Assembly: GCA_050701115.1 (NCBI GenBank)
Contig: JBOHER010000267.1
Location: 1-21,578, forward strand
Length of the DNA stretch: 21,578 bases
Reading direction: 5' to 3'
Source: JBOHER01 sp050701115
GTDB taxonomy: Bacteria > Actinomycetota > Actinomycetes > Mycobacteriales > Pseudonocardiaceae
Under the pieces are notes generated by a model, which had not been told where the DNA came from, did no database searches, and was given only the letters and a program-made list of their open reading frames with translations. Positions 1-6,900 of the stretch are shown in pieces. Both the position numbers and the translations under genes were made by a program. The number at the start of each line of letters is the position of its first letter. The first letter of the stretch is position 1.

Positions 1-12
1 GCATCCAACGCA

Positions 13-29
13 CTGAAAGCGCCTTTCAG
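13..29 (-). terminator. Small perfect hairpin just downstream of hemD
   Basis: CTGAAAG and CTTTCAG form a perfect 7-bp stem around a 3-nt loop, 18 nt beyond the hemD stop codon. There is no U-tract on either strand. It could be a weak terminator at the end of the rex-hem operon, or a copy of a dispersed palindrome; the window contains no second copy with which to decide. Confidence 0.4.
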
Positions 30-47
30 CGCCTACCGGCGCGCGAG

Positions 48-1580
48 TCAGGACCGGCGGACCCGCTTGGCCTTCCTGGGCGGTGGGAGGGCACCTTCGG
101 CACGCAGCTTGGCCGCGTACTCGGCCAGTTCGTCGACCAGCACGCTGACCAGCGGCTTGGACGCCTGCACGTCGACCCGCAGGCCGAACTCCGTTGCGGT
201 CTCGGCGGTCTTGGGACCGATGCACGCGACCAGGGTGCGCGCGTGCGGCTTGCCCGCGATACCGACCAGGTTGCGCACGGTGGATGCCGAGGTGAAGCAG
301 ACCGCGTCGAAACCACCGGTCTTGATCATCTCGCGGGTCTCGGCGGGCGGTGGAGCGGCACGCACCGTCCGGTACGCCGTCACGTCGTCGACCTCCCAGC
401 CCCGCTCGACCAACCCGGCCGACAGGGTCTCGGTGGCGATATCCGCCCGCGGCAGCAGCACCCGGTTCACCGGGTCCAGCACGTCGTCGTACGGCGAGAA
501 GTCGGCGAGCAGGCCTTCGCTGGAGTGCTCGCCGGACGGCACCAGCTCGGGGATGATGCCGAACGAGCGCACCTTGGCCGCGGTGGCCTCGCCGACACAA
601 GCGATCTTCACGCCGGAGAACGCGCGAGCGTCCAGCCCGAACTCGGAGAACTTCTCCCAGACCGCCCGCACGGCGTTCGTCGAGGTGAACACCACCCACT
701 GGTAGCGGCCGTCGACTAGCCCCTTGACCGAGCGCTCCATCTGCGCCGGGCTGCGCGGCGGCTCGACCGAAATGGTCGGTACCTCGTGCGAGGTCGCGCC
801 GTGACTGCGCAGCCGGTCGGCCATCTCGCCCGCCTGCTCCTTGGTGCGCGGCACCAGCACCTTCCAGCCGTACAGCGCCCGGGACTCCCACCAGGACAGC
901 TTCGCGCGGTTGCCGACCGAGCCACCGACGCTCACTACGAGGGGACCGATGGCATCGCCGACATCGGCGGCCAGGGTGGCCAGCGTGGTGTCGATGGTGC
1001 GCTGGGTGTTGATGGTGCCGTTGGCCGTCACCGCGACCGGGGTGTCCGGCTTGAGCCCGTGCTCGACCAGCGCGGACGCCGCTTCGGCGAGATGCTGAGA
1101 CAGTGCCTGCAGCACCAGCGTGCCGGGCGCAGCCGCAACGGCAGCCCAGTCGACCTCCCCGCGCAGGTCCACCTCGGTGTGCCGACCGCCGAGGGCGATT
1201 CCTGCATAGGCGGGCACGGCCGCACCTGGCGACACGGCGGGCACCACGTCGAACACCACGGTGGTGCGCGCGATCGCCTGCACCTCGGCGACCGCGGCGT
1301 TCTGGGTCAGCGGGTCACCGGATACCAGGCGAATCACCAGCATGCCCGCCTTCGCCTCGGCGGCGAGGTCCTTGGCCACCTCGCTCGACTCGCCGACCGC
1401 CGGGCGCACCTCGGCGCCCTCACCAGCCAAGGCGAGCACGGTCGAGGGCACGTCGGGGTCGGTGACGACCAGATTGGCGTTACCGAGTAGTTCCTTGGCA
1501 CGCACCGTCAGCAGGCCCGCGTCCCCAGGGCCTGAGCCCACGAATGCGACACGCCCGGTGGATCTCCGTGCGGGGGTCAT
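48..1580 (-). CDS. hemD: Bifunctional-type uroporphyrinogen-III synthase with N-terminal methyltransferase-like domain (HemD)
   Basis: A 510-residue fusion. The N-terminal part (about residues 10-235) resembles SAM-dependent uroporphyrinogen-III C-methyltransferase, with GSGPGD at residues 15-20 and a PAYAGI motif. The C-terminal part (about 245-490) is uroporphyrinogen-III synthase, which cyclises hydroxymethylbilane with inversion of ring D; it has the LVPR and FTS(T/A)xxV signatures in both lobes. It acts in the cytoplasm in heme, siroheme and corrin synthesis. The frame stays open upstream to 1781, but the ATG at 1580 is chosen because GAGGAG lies just before it and the methyltransferase domain begins directly after it. 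An ATG at 1640 is a weaker alternative. It is last in rex-hemA-hemC-hemD, 100 nt after hemC. The methyltransferase active-site loop is degenerate (SGDPLTQN where GGDPFxFGRG is usual), so that activity may be lost. The C-terminus is a basic tail. Confidence 0.93.
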   Translation of the reverse strand: MTPARRSTGRVAFVGSGPGDAGLLTVRAKELLGNANLVVTDPDVPSTVLALAGEGAEVRPAVGESSEVAKDLAAEAKAGMLVIRLVSGDPLTQNAAVAEVQAIARTTVVFDVVPAVSPGAAVPAYAGIALGGRHTEVDLRGEVDWAAVAAAPGTLVLQALSQHLAEAASALVEHGLKPDTPVAVTANGTINTQRTIDTTLATLAADVGDAIGPLVVSVGGSVGNRAKLSWWESRALYGWKVLVPRTKEQAGEMADRLRSHGATSHEVPTISVEPPRSPAQMERSVKGLVDGRYQWVVFTSTNAVRAVWEKFSEFGLDARAFSGVKIACVGEATAAKVRSFGIIPELVPSGEHSSEGLLADFSPYDDVLDPVNRVLLPRADIATETLSAGLVERGWEVDDVTAYRTVRAAPPPAETREMIKTGGFDAVCFTSASTVRNLVGIAGKPHARTLVACIGPKTAETATEFGLRVDVQASKPLVSVLVDELAEYAAKLRAEGALPPPRKAKRVRRS

Positions 1581-1680
1581 CTTCTGCGCTTCTCCTCGTG
1601 TTCGTTTCTCGCCTGCACGCTGTTTCCTGCGGACCGGCATACCCTGCCGCCCGCCGTGGTGTTCATGTTGTTCTCGAGCG

Positions 1681-2634
1681 TTATGCCCCGGAGCGCGCCC
1701 CAGCACCGAGGTCGAGCAGTTCGGCCGCGAGGTCGCGGCCGAGTCGCCCGGCGTCAGCCAGTTCCCCGGTCGCCGACGCACGCAGCAGGTCCGCAGCGCC
1801 GGTCTCGGTCACCGAGGCAGCCACCCCACGCAGGGACAGCCGCAGGACGACCGCCCCCGTGGCATCCAAGTCCTCCACCACTTCGGCGAGCGCACCGACC
1901 GGCGCGCTGCACCCCGCCTCGAGCGCGGCCAGCATGGCGCGCTCCGCGACAACGGTCACCCTTGCGTGCTCGTCGTCGACCCTGGTGCGCAGCAGGTGCT
2001 CGATATCAACGTCGTCGGCCCGGCACTCCACCGCCAGCGCACCCTGCGCCGGGGCGGGCAGCATCTGGATCGGGTCGAGTGTCTCGGTGATCTCATCCAG
2101 CCTGCCGATCCTGGCCAGGCCGGCGCGAGCCAGCACCACCCCGTCCAGTTCGCCGTCGTAGACCTTGCGCATCCGGCTGTCGATATTGCCGCGGATCCCC
2201 ACTACCTCGAGGCCCAGCCCGAGCGCGTGCAGCTGGGTCGCGCGCCGGGGCGAGCCGGTGCCGATCACCGAGCCGGGCGGGAGCTCACCCAGCGTGAGGC
2301 CGTCCCGGGCGATCAAGGCATCGCGTGGATCCTCCCGTCGCGGAACGGCGGCGATCACCAGCCCGGGTTCTGGCGCGGTCGGCAGATCCTTGTAGGAGTG
2401 CACCGCCACGTCGATCTCGCCCGCGGTGAGCGCCTCACGCAGCGCTGAGGTGAACACGCCGACGCCAATTTCCGCGATGGGCGCGCTGGACCGGTCGCCT
2501 GCAGTGGAGACCTGCACGACCTCCACCTGCTGGCCGGACTGTTCCAGCAACGCGGCGATGGTGCCGGTCTGTGCCAGCGCGAGGGCGCTCGCCCTGGTGC
2601 CGATCCTGATGGTTCTAGTCAACGTTGATCTCAC
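1681..2634 (-). CDS. hemC: Hydroxymethylbilane synthase (porphobilinogen deaminase)
   Basis: About 317 residues, the usual family length. The enzyme polymerises four porphobilinogen molecules into hydroxymethylbilane on a covalent dipyrromethane cofactor. The sequence opens with IRIGTRASALALAQ, has the HSYKDLPT and GTGSPRR motifs of the porphobilinogen-binding cleft, and carries the cofactor-attachment cysteine in EAGCSAPVGA. The frame is open far upstream into hemA. I favour the GTG at 2634 (GGCAGG a few bases before it), which overlaps the hemA end by 20 nt. A TTG at 2622, overlapping the hemA stop, is also possible and gives a protein starting right at the conserved region. Either way it is translationally coupled to hemA. 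Confidence 0.93.
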   Translation of the reverse strand: MRSTLTRTIRIGTRASALALAQTGTIAALLEQSGQQVEVVQVSTAGDRSSAPIAEIGVGVFTSALREALTAGEIDVAVHSYKDLPTAPEPGLVIAAVPRREDPRDALIARDGLTLGELPPGSVIGTGSPRRATQLHALGLGLEVVGIRGNIDSRMRKVYDGELDGVVLARAGLARIGRLDEITETLDPIQMLPAPAQGALAVECRADDVDIEHLLRTRVDDEHARVTVVAERAMLAALEAGCSAPVGALAEVVEDLDATGAVVLRLSLRGVAASVTETGAADLLRASATGELADAGRLGRDLAAELLDLGAGARSGA

Positions 2635-3979
2635 CGTCCTGCCGTCCACCGCGGACGTCGATCTGGTCGTGTTTGGTTGCTTGTGGAGCAGGGCTGGACA
2701 GCGCGGCGGGAGCGCTGGGGTCCAGACCGAAAAGCTCACGAAGCGCAGACGCGTAGTCGGTGGCAGCCGGCTGTGCGGCCAACTGCTTGACCCGCACCGT
2801 CGGCGCGTGCAGCAGCTTGTCGACCACCCTGCGCACCGTGCGGCTCAGCTCTTCGCGCACCTCGCCGTCAAGTTCGGGCAGCCTGCGGTCCAGCCGCAGC
2901 AACTCGGCGTCGACCAGTTCGGCTGCCTGCTTACGCAGCGCGGTCACCGTCGGCGTGACCTCTGCGCTGCGCTGCGCGGCCAGGTACTCGCGTACCTCGG
3001 CGAGCACGATCTCGCCCGCCAGTTCGACCTGCGGAGTGGACTGCGCGTCGCTCATCGCGCGCCGCACGGTCTCCAGGTCGACCAGCCGCACCCCGGCGAT
3101 GTCGGCGACGGCGGGATCGACGTCCCGCGGCAGACCGAGGTCGCAGATCACCAGCGGCGACGCACCGGTTCGTCCGCTGACCTGCTCGGCACGCAGCACC
3201 ACGTCCTGGGCGCCGGTGCAGAACACCGCGATGTCCACCTCGGCCAGCGCCGCCGCCAGGCCGTCCATGTCGACGGCCCGCGCACTCACGTCGTGCTGGG
3301 TGAGCGATTCGGCCAGCCGGATGGCGTTGTCCAGGGTCCGGTTGGCCACGGTCACATTGCCGATGCCCGCCTTGCGCAGCTGCGCCGCGGCCAGCGCAGC
3401 CATCGAACCCGCACCGACGATCAACGCGCTGCGCCCGGTGAGGTCGCCCGTGTCTGCTGCGGCCGACTCCAACGCCTTGGAGACCACCGAAGCGCCCAGC
3501 GCGCCAAGGCCGGTCTCGGTGTGCACCCGCTTGCCGACCCGCAGCGTGGTCTGGATGAGTTCGTGCAGGGTGCTGCCCACGGTGCCGATCTCCCGGGCGG
3601 CCGCGTAGGCGGTACGCACCTGGCCGAGGATCTGGGTCTCCCCGACGACCATCGAATCAAGGCCCGACGCCACCGAGAACACGTGCTCCACCGCGGCGCC
3701 CGCATAGTGCACGTACATGCTGTCGTAGAGGTCGGCGGGCTCCAGTCCGGCCTTGCGCGCGAGCACCTCGGACACGCCGGCCAGCCCGCCGTGGAAGGTC
3801 TCCACCACCGAGTAGACCTCGATGCGGTTGCAGGTCGAGACCAGCATGACCTCGCTGATGTCCTCGACCTGCTGGAGTTCGTGCAGGATCTTGGGCAGCT
3901 CGAGGGGCGCCACGGCAACGCGCTCAAGGGTGCCGAGTTCAGCGCTGCGGTGCGACAGCCCGACTGCCAGCACACTCAT
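2615..3979 (-). CDS. hemA: Glutamyl-tRNA reductase
   Basis: The 454-residue protein reduces glutamyl-tRNA(Glu) to glutamate-1-semialdehyde, the committed step of C5-pathway tetrapyrrole synthesis, using NADPH. The N-terminal domain contains GLSHRSA and the catalytic cysteine at residue 50 in STCNRIE, the canonical position. The middle Rossmann domain has VGAGSMA at about residue 190, and the C-terminal dimerisation helices follow. The ATG at 3979 directly follows the rex TGA (TGAATG), so rex and hemA are translationally coupled with zero spacing. The C-terminal 40 residues are proline/alanine-rich and variable. Expression is probably controlled by Rex through the operator upstream of rex, as in the Streptomyces rex-hemACD operon. 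Confidence 0.96.
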   Translation of the reverse strand: MSVLAVGLSHRSAELGTLERVAVAPLELPKILHELQQVEDISEVMLVSTCNRIEVYSVVETFHGGLAGVSEVLARKAGLEPADLYDSMYVHYAGAAVEHVFSVASGLDSMVVGETQILGQVRTAYAAAREIGTVGSTLHELIQTTLRVGKRVHTETGLGALGASVVSKALESAAADTGDLTGRSALIVGAGSMAALAAAQLRKAGIGNVTVANRTLDNAIRLAESLTQHDVSARAVDMDGLAAALAEVDIAVFCTGAQDVVLRAEQVSGRTGASPLVICDLGLPRDVDPAVADIAGVRLVDLETVRRAMSDAQSTPQVELAGEIVLAEVREYLAAQRSAEVTPTVTALRKQAAELVDAELLRLDRRLPELDGEVREELSRTVRRVVDKLLHAPTVRVKQLAAQPAATDYASALRELFGLDPSAPAALSSPAPQATKHDQIDVRGGRQDGEINVD

Positions 3980-4720
3980 TCAGACCACCTTGCCGTTCGT
4001 TGACGCGCCTGCCTTGATCGCTCTCGCGCCCGCCTCCTTGGCCGCCACGTGGAAGGACAGGATCTGCAGCTCGACCGCGAGATCGACCTTGCGCACCTGC
4101 ACATGGGCGGGCACCTGCAGCACAACCGGCGCGAAGTTCAGGATGCACTGCACGCCACCCGCGACCAGCCGGTCGCAGACCGACTGGGCCGCCATCGGCG
4201 GAGTCGCGATCACCCCGATGGAGATCTCCCGCTCGGCGCACACCTTCGGGATCTCGTCCAGGTGACGGACCGGGATGCCGGCCACCGGCACGCCCATCAG
4301 GTCCGGGTCGACGTCGAACAAGGCCTCGACCGGAAAGCCGCGTCCGGGAAAACCGCCATAATTTGCCAACGCATGACCGAGGTTTCCGATTCCCACCACG
4401 GCTACCTTGTGCTGCCGGGTCAACCCCAGAATGCGCTCGATCTCGCCGGTGAGCACCGCGACCTCGTAGCCCACCCCCCGGGTGCCGTAGGAACCCAGGT
4501 AGGACAGGTCCTTGCGCAGCTTGGCCGAGTTGACGCCTGCCGCTGTGGACAGTTCCTCGCTGGACACCGTGACCGCGCCCTGTTCGGCCATCGCGGACAG
4601 CACCCGCAGGTACACCGCGAGCCGGGCGACGGCGGCCTCTGGGATCGACCTGCTCCGATCAGCCACCACCGGGAGCTCGGTCGTCGGCGTGTTGTCGCCT
4701 CGGCTAAACCGTGCCACCAC
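3980..4720 (-). CDS. rex: Redox-sensing transcriptional repressor Rex
   Basis: A 246-residue NADH/NAD+ sensor with an N-terminal winged helix (IPEAAVARLAVYLRVL, then LRKDLSYLGSYG and the family hallmark GYGTRGVGY-like stretch, here SYGTRGVGY) and a C-terminal Rossmann domain (VVGIGNLGHALANY). In this family high NADH releases Rex from its operators. The frame extends upstream to 4963 without a stop, but the tandem GTG GTG codons at 4720/4717 follow GAGGAG with a 7-nt gap, and family homology starts just after, so 4720 is chosen. It is the first gene of rex-hemA-hemC-hemD. An operator-like palindrome lies 119 nt upstream, implying autoregulation and control of heme synthesis by redox state. 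Confidence 0.96.
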   Translation of the reverse strand: MVARFSRGDNTPTTELPVVADRSRSIPEAAVARLAVYLRVLSAMAEQGAVTVSSEELSTAAGVNSAKLRKDLSYLGSYGTRGVGYEVAVLTGEIERILGLTRQHKVAVVGIGNLGHALANYGGFPGRGFPVEALFDVDPDLMGVPVAGIPVRHLDEIPKVCAEREISIGVIATPPMAAQSVCDRLVAGGVQCILNFAPVVLQVPAHVQVRKVDLAVELQILSFHVAAKEAGARAIKAGASTNGKVV

Positions 4721-4816
4721 GCTGGCTCTCCTCGTTGACTGCTCGTGCCTGGGGGACGGGCGGAAATCCCATCCTTGACGCCGCGAGGAAATCGGTGTTC
4801 GATGCGCGCGGCCGAA

Positions 4817-4845
4817 GGTGTAACGAATACGGTAGCGCTTGTGAA
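4817..4845 (-). promoter_or_regulatory. Possible rex promoter overlapping the Rex operator
   Basis: On the minus strand TTCACA (4840-4845) is followed after 17 nt by TACACC (4817-4822), a plausible -35/-10 pair although neither element is strong. If real, Rex bound at 4839-4856 would cover the -35, and the rex leader would be about 90 nt. This is inference from spacing alone. Confidence 0.3.
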
Positions 4846-4856
4846 CGTATGCACAA
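4839..4856. promoter_or_regulatory. Rex operator (ROP)
   Basis: TTGTGAACGTATGCACAA is an inverted repeat with TTGTG and CACAA outer arms. It matches closely the Rex operator type TGTGAACG(C/T)NTTCACA known from Streptomyces, with one off-symmetry base in the right arm. It sits 119 nt upstream of the rex start and downstream of the molybdoenzyme stop, the expected place for autoregulation of the rex-hemACD operon. Confidence 0.85.
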
Positions 4857-4919
4857 AATCCACGGTGGGGGACGTAACCAGGGGCACACCCAACCGGTCT
4901 AACGGCCGCGCCTGAGGAA

Positions 4920-6464
4920 TCAGTGCACGTGCAACGCCACGCTGTGCCACCCGGTCGCCCCATCGGGAAGCACCGGCCTGCGGGTGCCGGTCTGCGGCCT
5001 GCCGCCCCCGTCGGTCGCGCGGCAGCGCACGCGATGCGCGCCGGGAGCGAGCCTGAGCTCGGCCCGCCACATCCGCCAGGAATCCACGTTGACCTGCTCG
5101 GCGAGCTCGGCGATCCGCCACGGGCCGTCGTCGACGCTCACTTCGACCCGGCGGATGCCGGAGTGTGGCGCCCACGCCGTGCCGGCGACGACCACCGTGC
5201 CCGCGGGTAGCCGTGACCCGGATGCCGGTGCGTCGATGCGGGACTGCGTCTTGATCGGCGCCTCGCGGGCCCAGCCGCGCGGGATCCAGTACCCCTGGCG
5301 GGCGGCCCAGGTGGTCACCTCGAGGTCGGTCAGCCATTTGGTGGCCGAGACGTAGCCGTAAAGGCCAGGCACCACCATCCGCACCGGGAAGCCGTGTTCG
5401 ACGGGCAACGGCTCACCGTTCATGCCCAGCGCCAGCATCGACCCGCGGTCGGCCTCGAGCACGACGTCGATGGGGGTTCCCGCGGTGAAGCCGTCCGCAC
5501 TGGTGGACAGCAGTTGTTCGGCACCAGGTCGGATGCCCGCTTCGTGCAGCAGGTCGCGAAGATCGACGCCGAGGAAGTTGGCTGTGGACACGTAGGGGCC
5601 GCCGACCGGGTTGGACACGCACGCCAGGGTGATCGTGCGCTCGACGAGTGCCCGCGAGCGCAGGTCGGCGTAGCTGAGGGTCAGCGCCCGCTCCACCATC
5701 CCGTGCACCCGTAGCCGCCAGTCCTTGGTGTTGCGCCGGGGCACCACCAGCGCGGTGTCGATCCGGTAGAAGTCCGCGTTGGGGGTCAAGAAGGTGGGCG
5801 TGCCATCGGCCGCGAACTCTGCGCCCGCCGGTACCCGCCGGGCCGGGCGCACCGGCACCAACCTGCCGACCGCACGGCGCGCGGATTCCGGATCGGCCCG
5901 GGTCACCAACCACTGCCCGGCCGCTCCAGCGATGCCCGCGCCAGCGGCGACGCCCAGGAACCGCCGCCGCGTGTCCGCACCCTGTGCACGCGTGTCCGCG
6001 CTCTGTGCACGCAGCGCCCACTCGTGCAACCAGCGGAACACCCCGCCGCCGACCAACAGGCTGGCAACGGGGGCGAGCAGCGCGAGCTGACCGAGGTCGG
6101 GCCGCGCCAGCACCGCGACGACACCGATCGCGCCCATCAGCACGATCACCAGCACACCTGGCATTGGCCCACGGCGGGAGGCCAACCCAGCGACGACCGC
6201 CAGCGACAGCAGCACGAGCGCCATACCCAGCAGCAGCACCAGCTTGTCCGCGGTGCCGAAGCTGCGGATGGCGAAGTCCTTCAACCACTCCGGCGTCAGA
6301 TCGACGGCGGTGTCGCCGACCGCGAGGTAAGGCGATGCACCCCCACCGACGAATGCCGCGATCAGATGGCCGACGGCAAGCGCAGCGAGCAGTGCGAGTA
6401 CGCCAACGATCGCCGCCGCCGCGGCCGTAAGTCGCGGTGCAGCCCCATCGCCGGAGTCGCGCAC
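4920..6464 (-). CDS. Polytopic membrane sulfite-oxidase-like molybdopterin oxidoreductase, probably dual Sec/Tat-inserted
   Basis: A 514-residue protein. Hydrophobic segments at about 15-40, 74-95, 101-121, 127-148 and 170-188 suggest five membrane spans. The rest is an exported sulfite-oxidase-fold domain with the molybdenum-ligand cysteine at residue 282 (TLACVSNPVGG), followed by an Ig-like Mo-cofactor dimerisation domain (about 405-514). RRRFLG (166-171) directly before the last span looks like a twin-arginine motif, so the first four spans would use Sec and the last one plus the folded cofactor domain would use Tat, as known for actinobacterial five-span molybdoenzymes. Residues 152-165 are two copies of a 7-residue repeat encoded by the 21-bp repeat family seen at 6773-6900. 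The start is GTG at 6464, 47 nt after the glutaredoxin stop, with a weak SD. The physiological substrate is unknown. Confidence 0.88.
   Translation of the reverse strand: MRDSGDGAAPRLTAAAAAIVGVLALLAALAVGHLIAAFVGGGASPYLAVGDTAVDLTPEWLKDFAIRSFGTADKLVLLLGMALVLLSLAVVAGLASRRGPMPGVLVIVLMGAIGVVAVLARPDLGQLALLAPVASLLVGGGVFRWLHEWALRAQSADTRAQGADTRRRFLGVAAGAGIAGAAGQWLVTRADPESARRAVGRLVPVRPARRVPAGAEFAADGTPTFLTPNADFYRIDTALVVPRRNTKDWRLRVHGMVERALTLSYADLRSRALVERTITLACVSNPVGGPYVSTANFLGVDLRDLLHEAGIRPGAEQLLSTSADGFTAGTPIDVVLEADRGSMLALGMNGEPLPVEHGFPVRMVVPGLYGYVSATKWLTDLEVTTWAARQGYWIPRGWAREAPIKTQSRIDAPASGSRLPAGTVVVAGTAWAPHSGIRRVEVSVDDGPWRIAELAEQVNVDSWRMWRAELRLAPGAHRVRCRATDGGGRPQTGTRRPVLPDGATGWHSVALHVH
5970..6011 (-). 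repeat. Two in-frame copies of the 21-bp repeat inside the molybdoenzyme gene
   Basis: Two adjacent 21-nt units (6011-5991 and 5990-5970 in coding direction) differ at only a few bases. The first contains CAGAGCGCGGACACG, identical to the core of the intergenic array at 6773-6900, but on the opposite window strand. The 21-nt period keeps the reading frame and gives RAQSADT RAQGADT, in the predicted cytoplasmic loop between span 4 and the twin-arginine motif. Confidence 0.85.
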
Positions 6465-6511
6465 ATGTCCATCATCAACCCGATAGGAGCGCTGCGCGCC
6501 TTACCGATGCC

Positions 6512-6760
6512 TTACGGCGTACCGAGTGCGGACAGCGCGCGCCGGAGACGGTCCTCCTCCACCTTCCAGTACCCATGCTCGGCACCGTCGACCAAGATCA
6601 CCGGAACCCGGTCGCCGTACTCGGCCCGCAGTTCGGGGTCGGAGTCGACATCCATGACCATCCACTGCACGCCGAGTTCAGCGCAGATCCGCTCGACGTC
6701 CCGCTCGGCCACGACGCACGCCTAGCACCCCTGCCTGCTCATCACGGTCACCTGGTGCAT
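6512..6760 (-). pseudogene. Glutaredoxin-like gene with an in-frame amber codon in the CxxC motif
   Basis: Reading from ATG at 6760, the frame gives MHQVTVMSRQGC, then TAG at 6722-6724, then ACVVAERDVERICAELG and the rest of a glutaredoxin/thioredoxin-fold protein (VPVILVDG with the cis-proline, then HGYW). The full frame is 82 codons, the normal size of this actinobacterial family (Rv0508-like). The stop falls between the two cysteines of the redox motif, C-stop-A-C; a CAG-to-TAG transition would explain it. Translation could restart at GTG 6712, but that product lacks the first strand and both motif cysteines. It is therefore called a pseudogene, unless the base is a sequencing error or the codon is read through. 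The gene sits in the conserved place upstream of the rex-hem operon. Confidence 0.8.
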
Positions 6761-6772
6761 ACCTACATCGTG

Positions 6773-6900
6773 CCTCAACGCCGGCCACCCGTACCCAGAG
6801 CGCGGACACGGTGGGCCTCAACGCCGGACACCCGTACCCAGAGCGCGGACACGTGGGCCCAGAGCGCGGACACGTAGGCCCATAGCGCGGACACGGTGTA
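6773..6900. repeat. Tandem array of six ~21-bp repeat units
   Basis: The array runs A-B-A-B-B-B. A units (6773-6793, 6816-6836) contain CAACGCCGG(A/C)CACCCGTA. B units (6794-6815, 6837-6857, 6858-6878, 6879-6900) contain CAGAGCGCGGACACG, with CATAG in the last. A and B share the GCGCGGACAC/GCCGGACAC core and 21-nt spacing (two units are 22). The array fills the whole gap from 13 bp upstream of the glutaredoxin ATG to the base before the AMP-binding gene's stop codon. It is not a CRISPR: the units abut without spacers. A related pair lies in the molybdoenzyme gene at 5970-6011. Confidence 0.9.

Noticed and set aside
1581..1781. Upstream extension of HemD into the hemC end
   Set aside because: The ATG at 1580 has a strong GAGGAG SD and begins right at the conserved domain; the extension is a shadow of hemC.
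2426..4003. Long plus-strand open frame of 525 codons opposite hemA
   Set aside because: It is antisense to hemA and to the hemC start, has the composition typical of a high-GC shadow frame, and shows no family motif.
4873..4901. CGTAAC with CGGTCT 16 nt later upstream of rex
   Set aside because: The second element does not match CGTTG; a single half match is expected by chance.
6722..6724. Selenocysteine or pyrrolysine insertion at the glutaredoxin stop
   Set aside because: Selenocysteine uses TGA. Pyrrolysine uses TAG but its system is not expected in this group, and nothing here supports it. Nonsense mutation or sequence error is simpler.
6024..6725. Plus-strand open frames opposite the molybdoenzyme and glutaredoxin genes
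   Set aside because: They are His/Gln/Arg-rich shadows of minus-strand genes with clear motifs, and no SD supports them.
6773..6900. CRISPR array
   Set aside because: Units abut directly with a 21-bp period, there are no unique spacers, and no cas gene is present.
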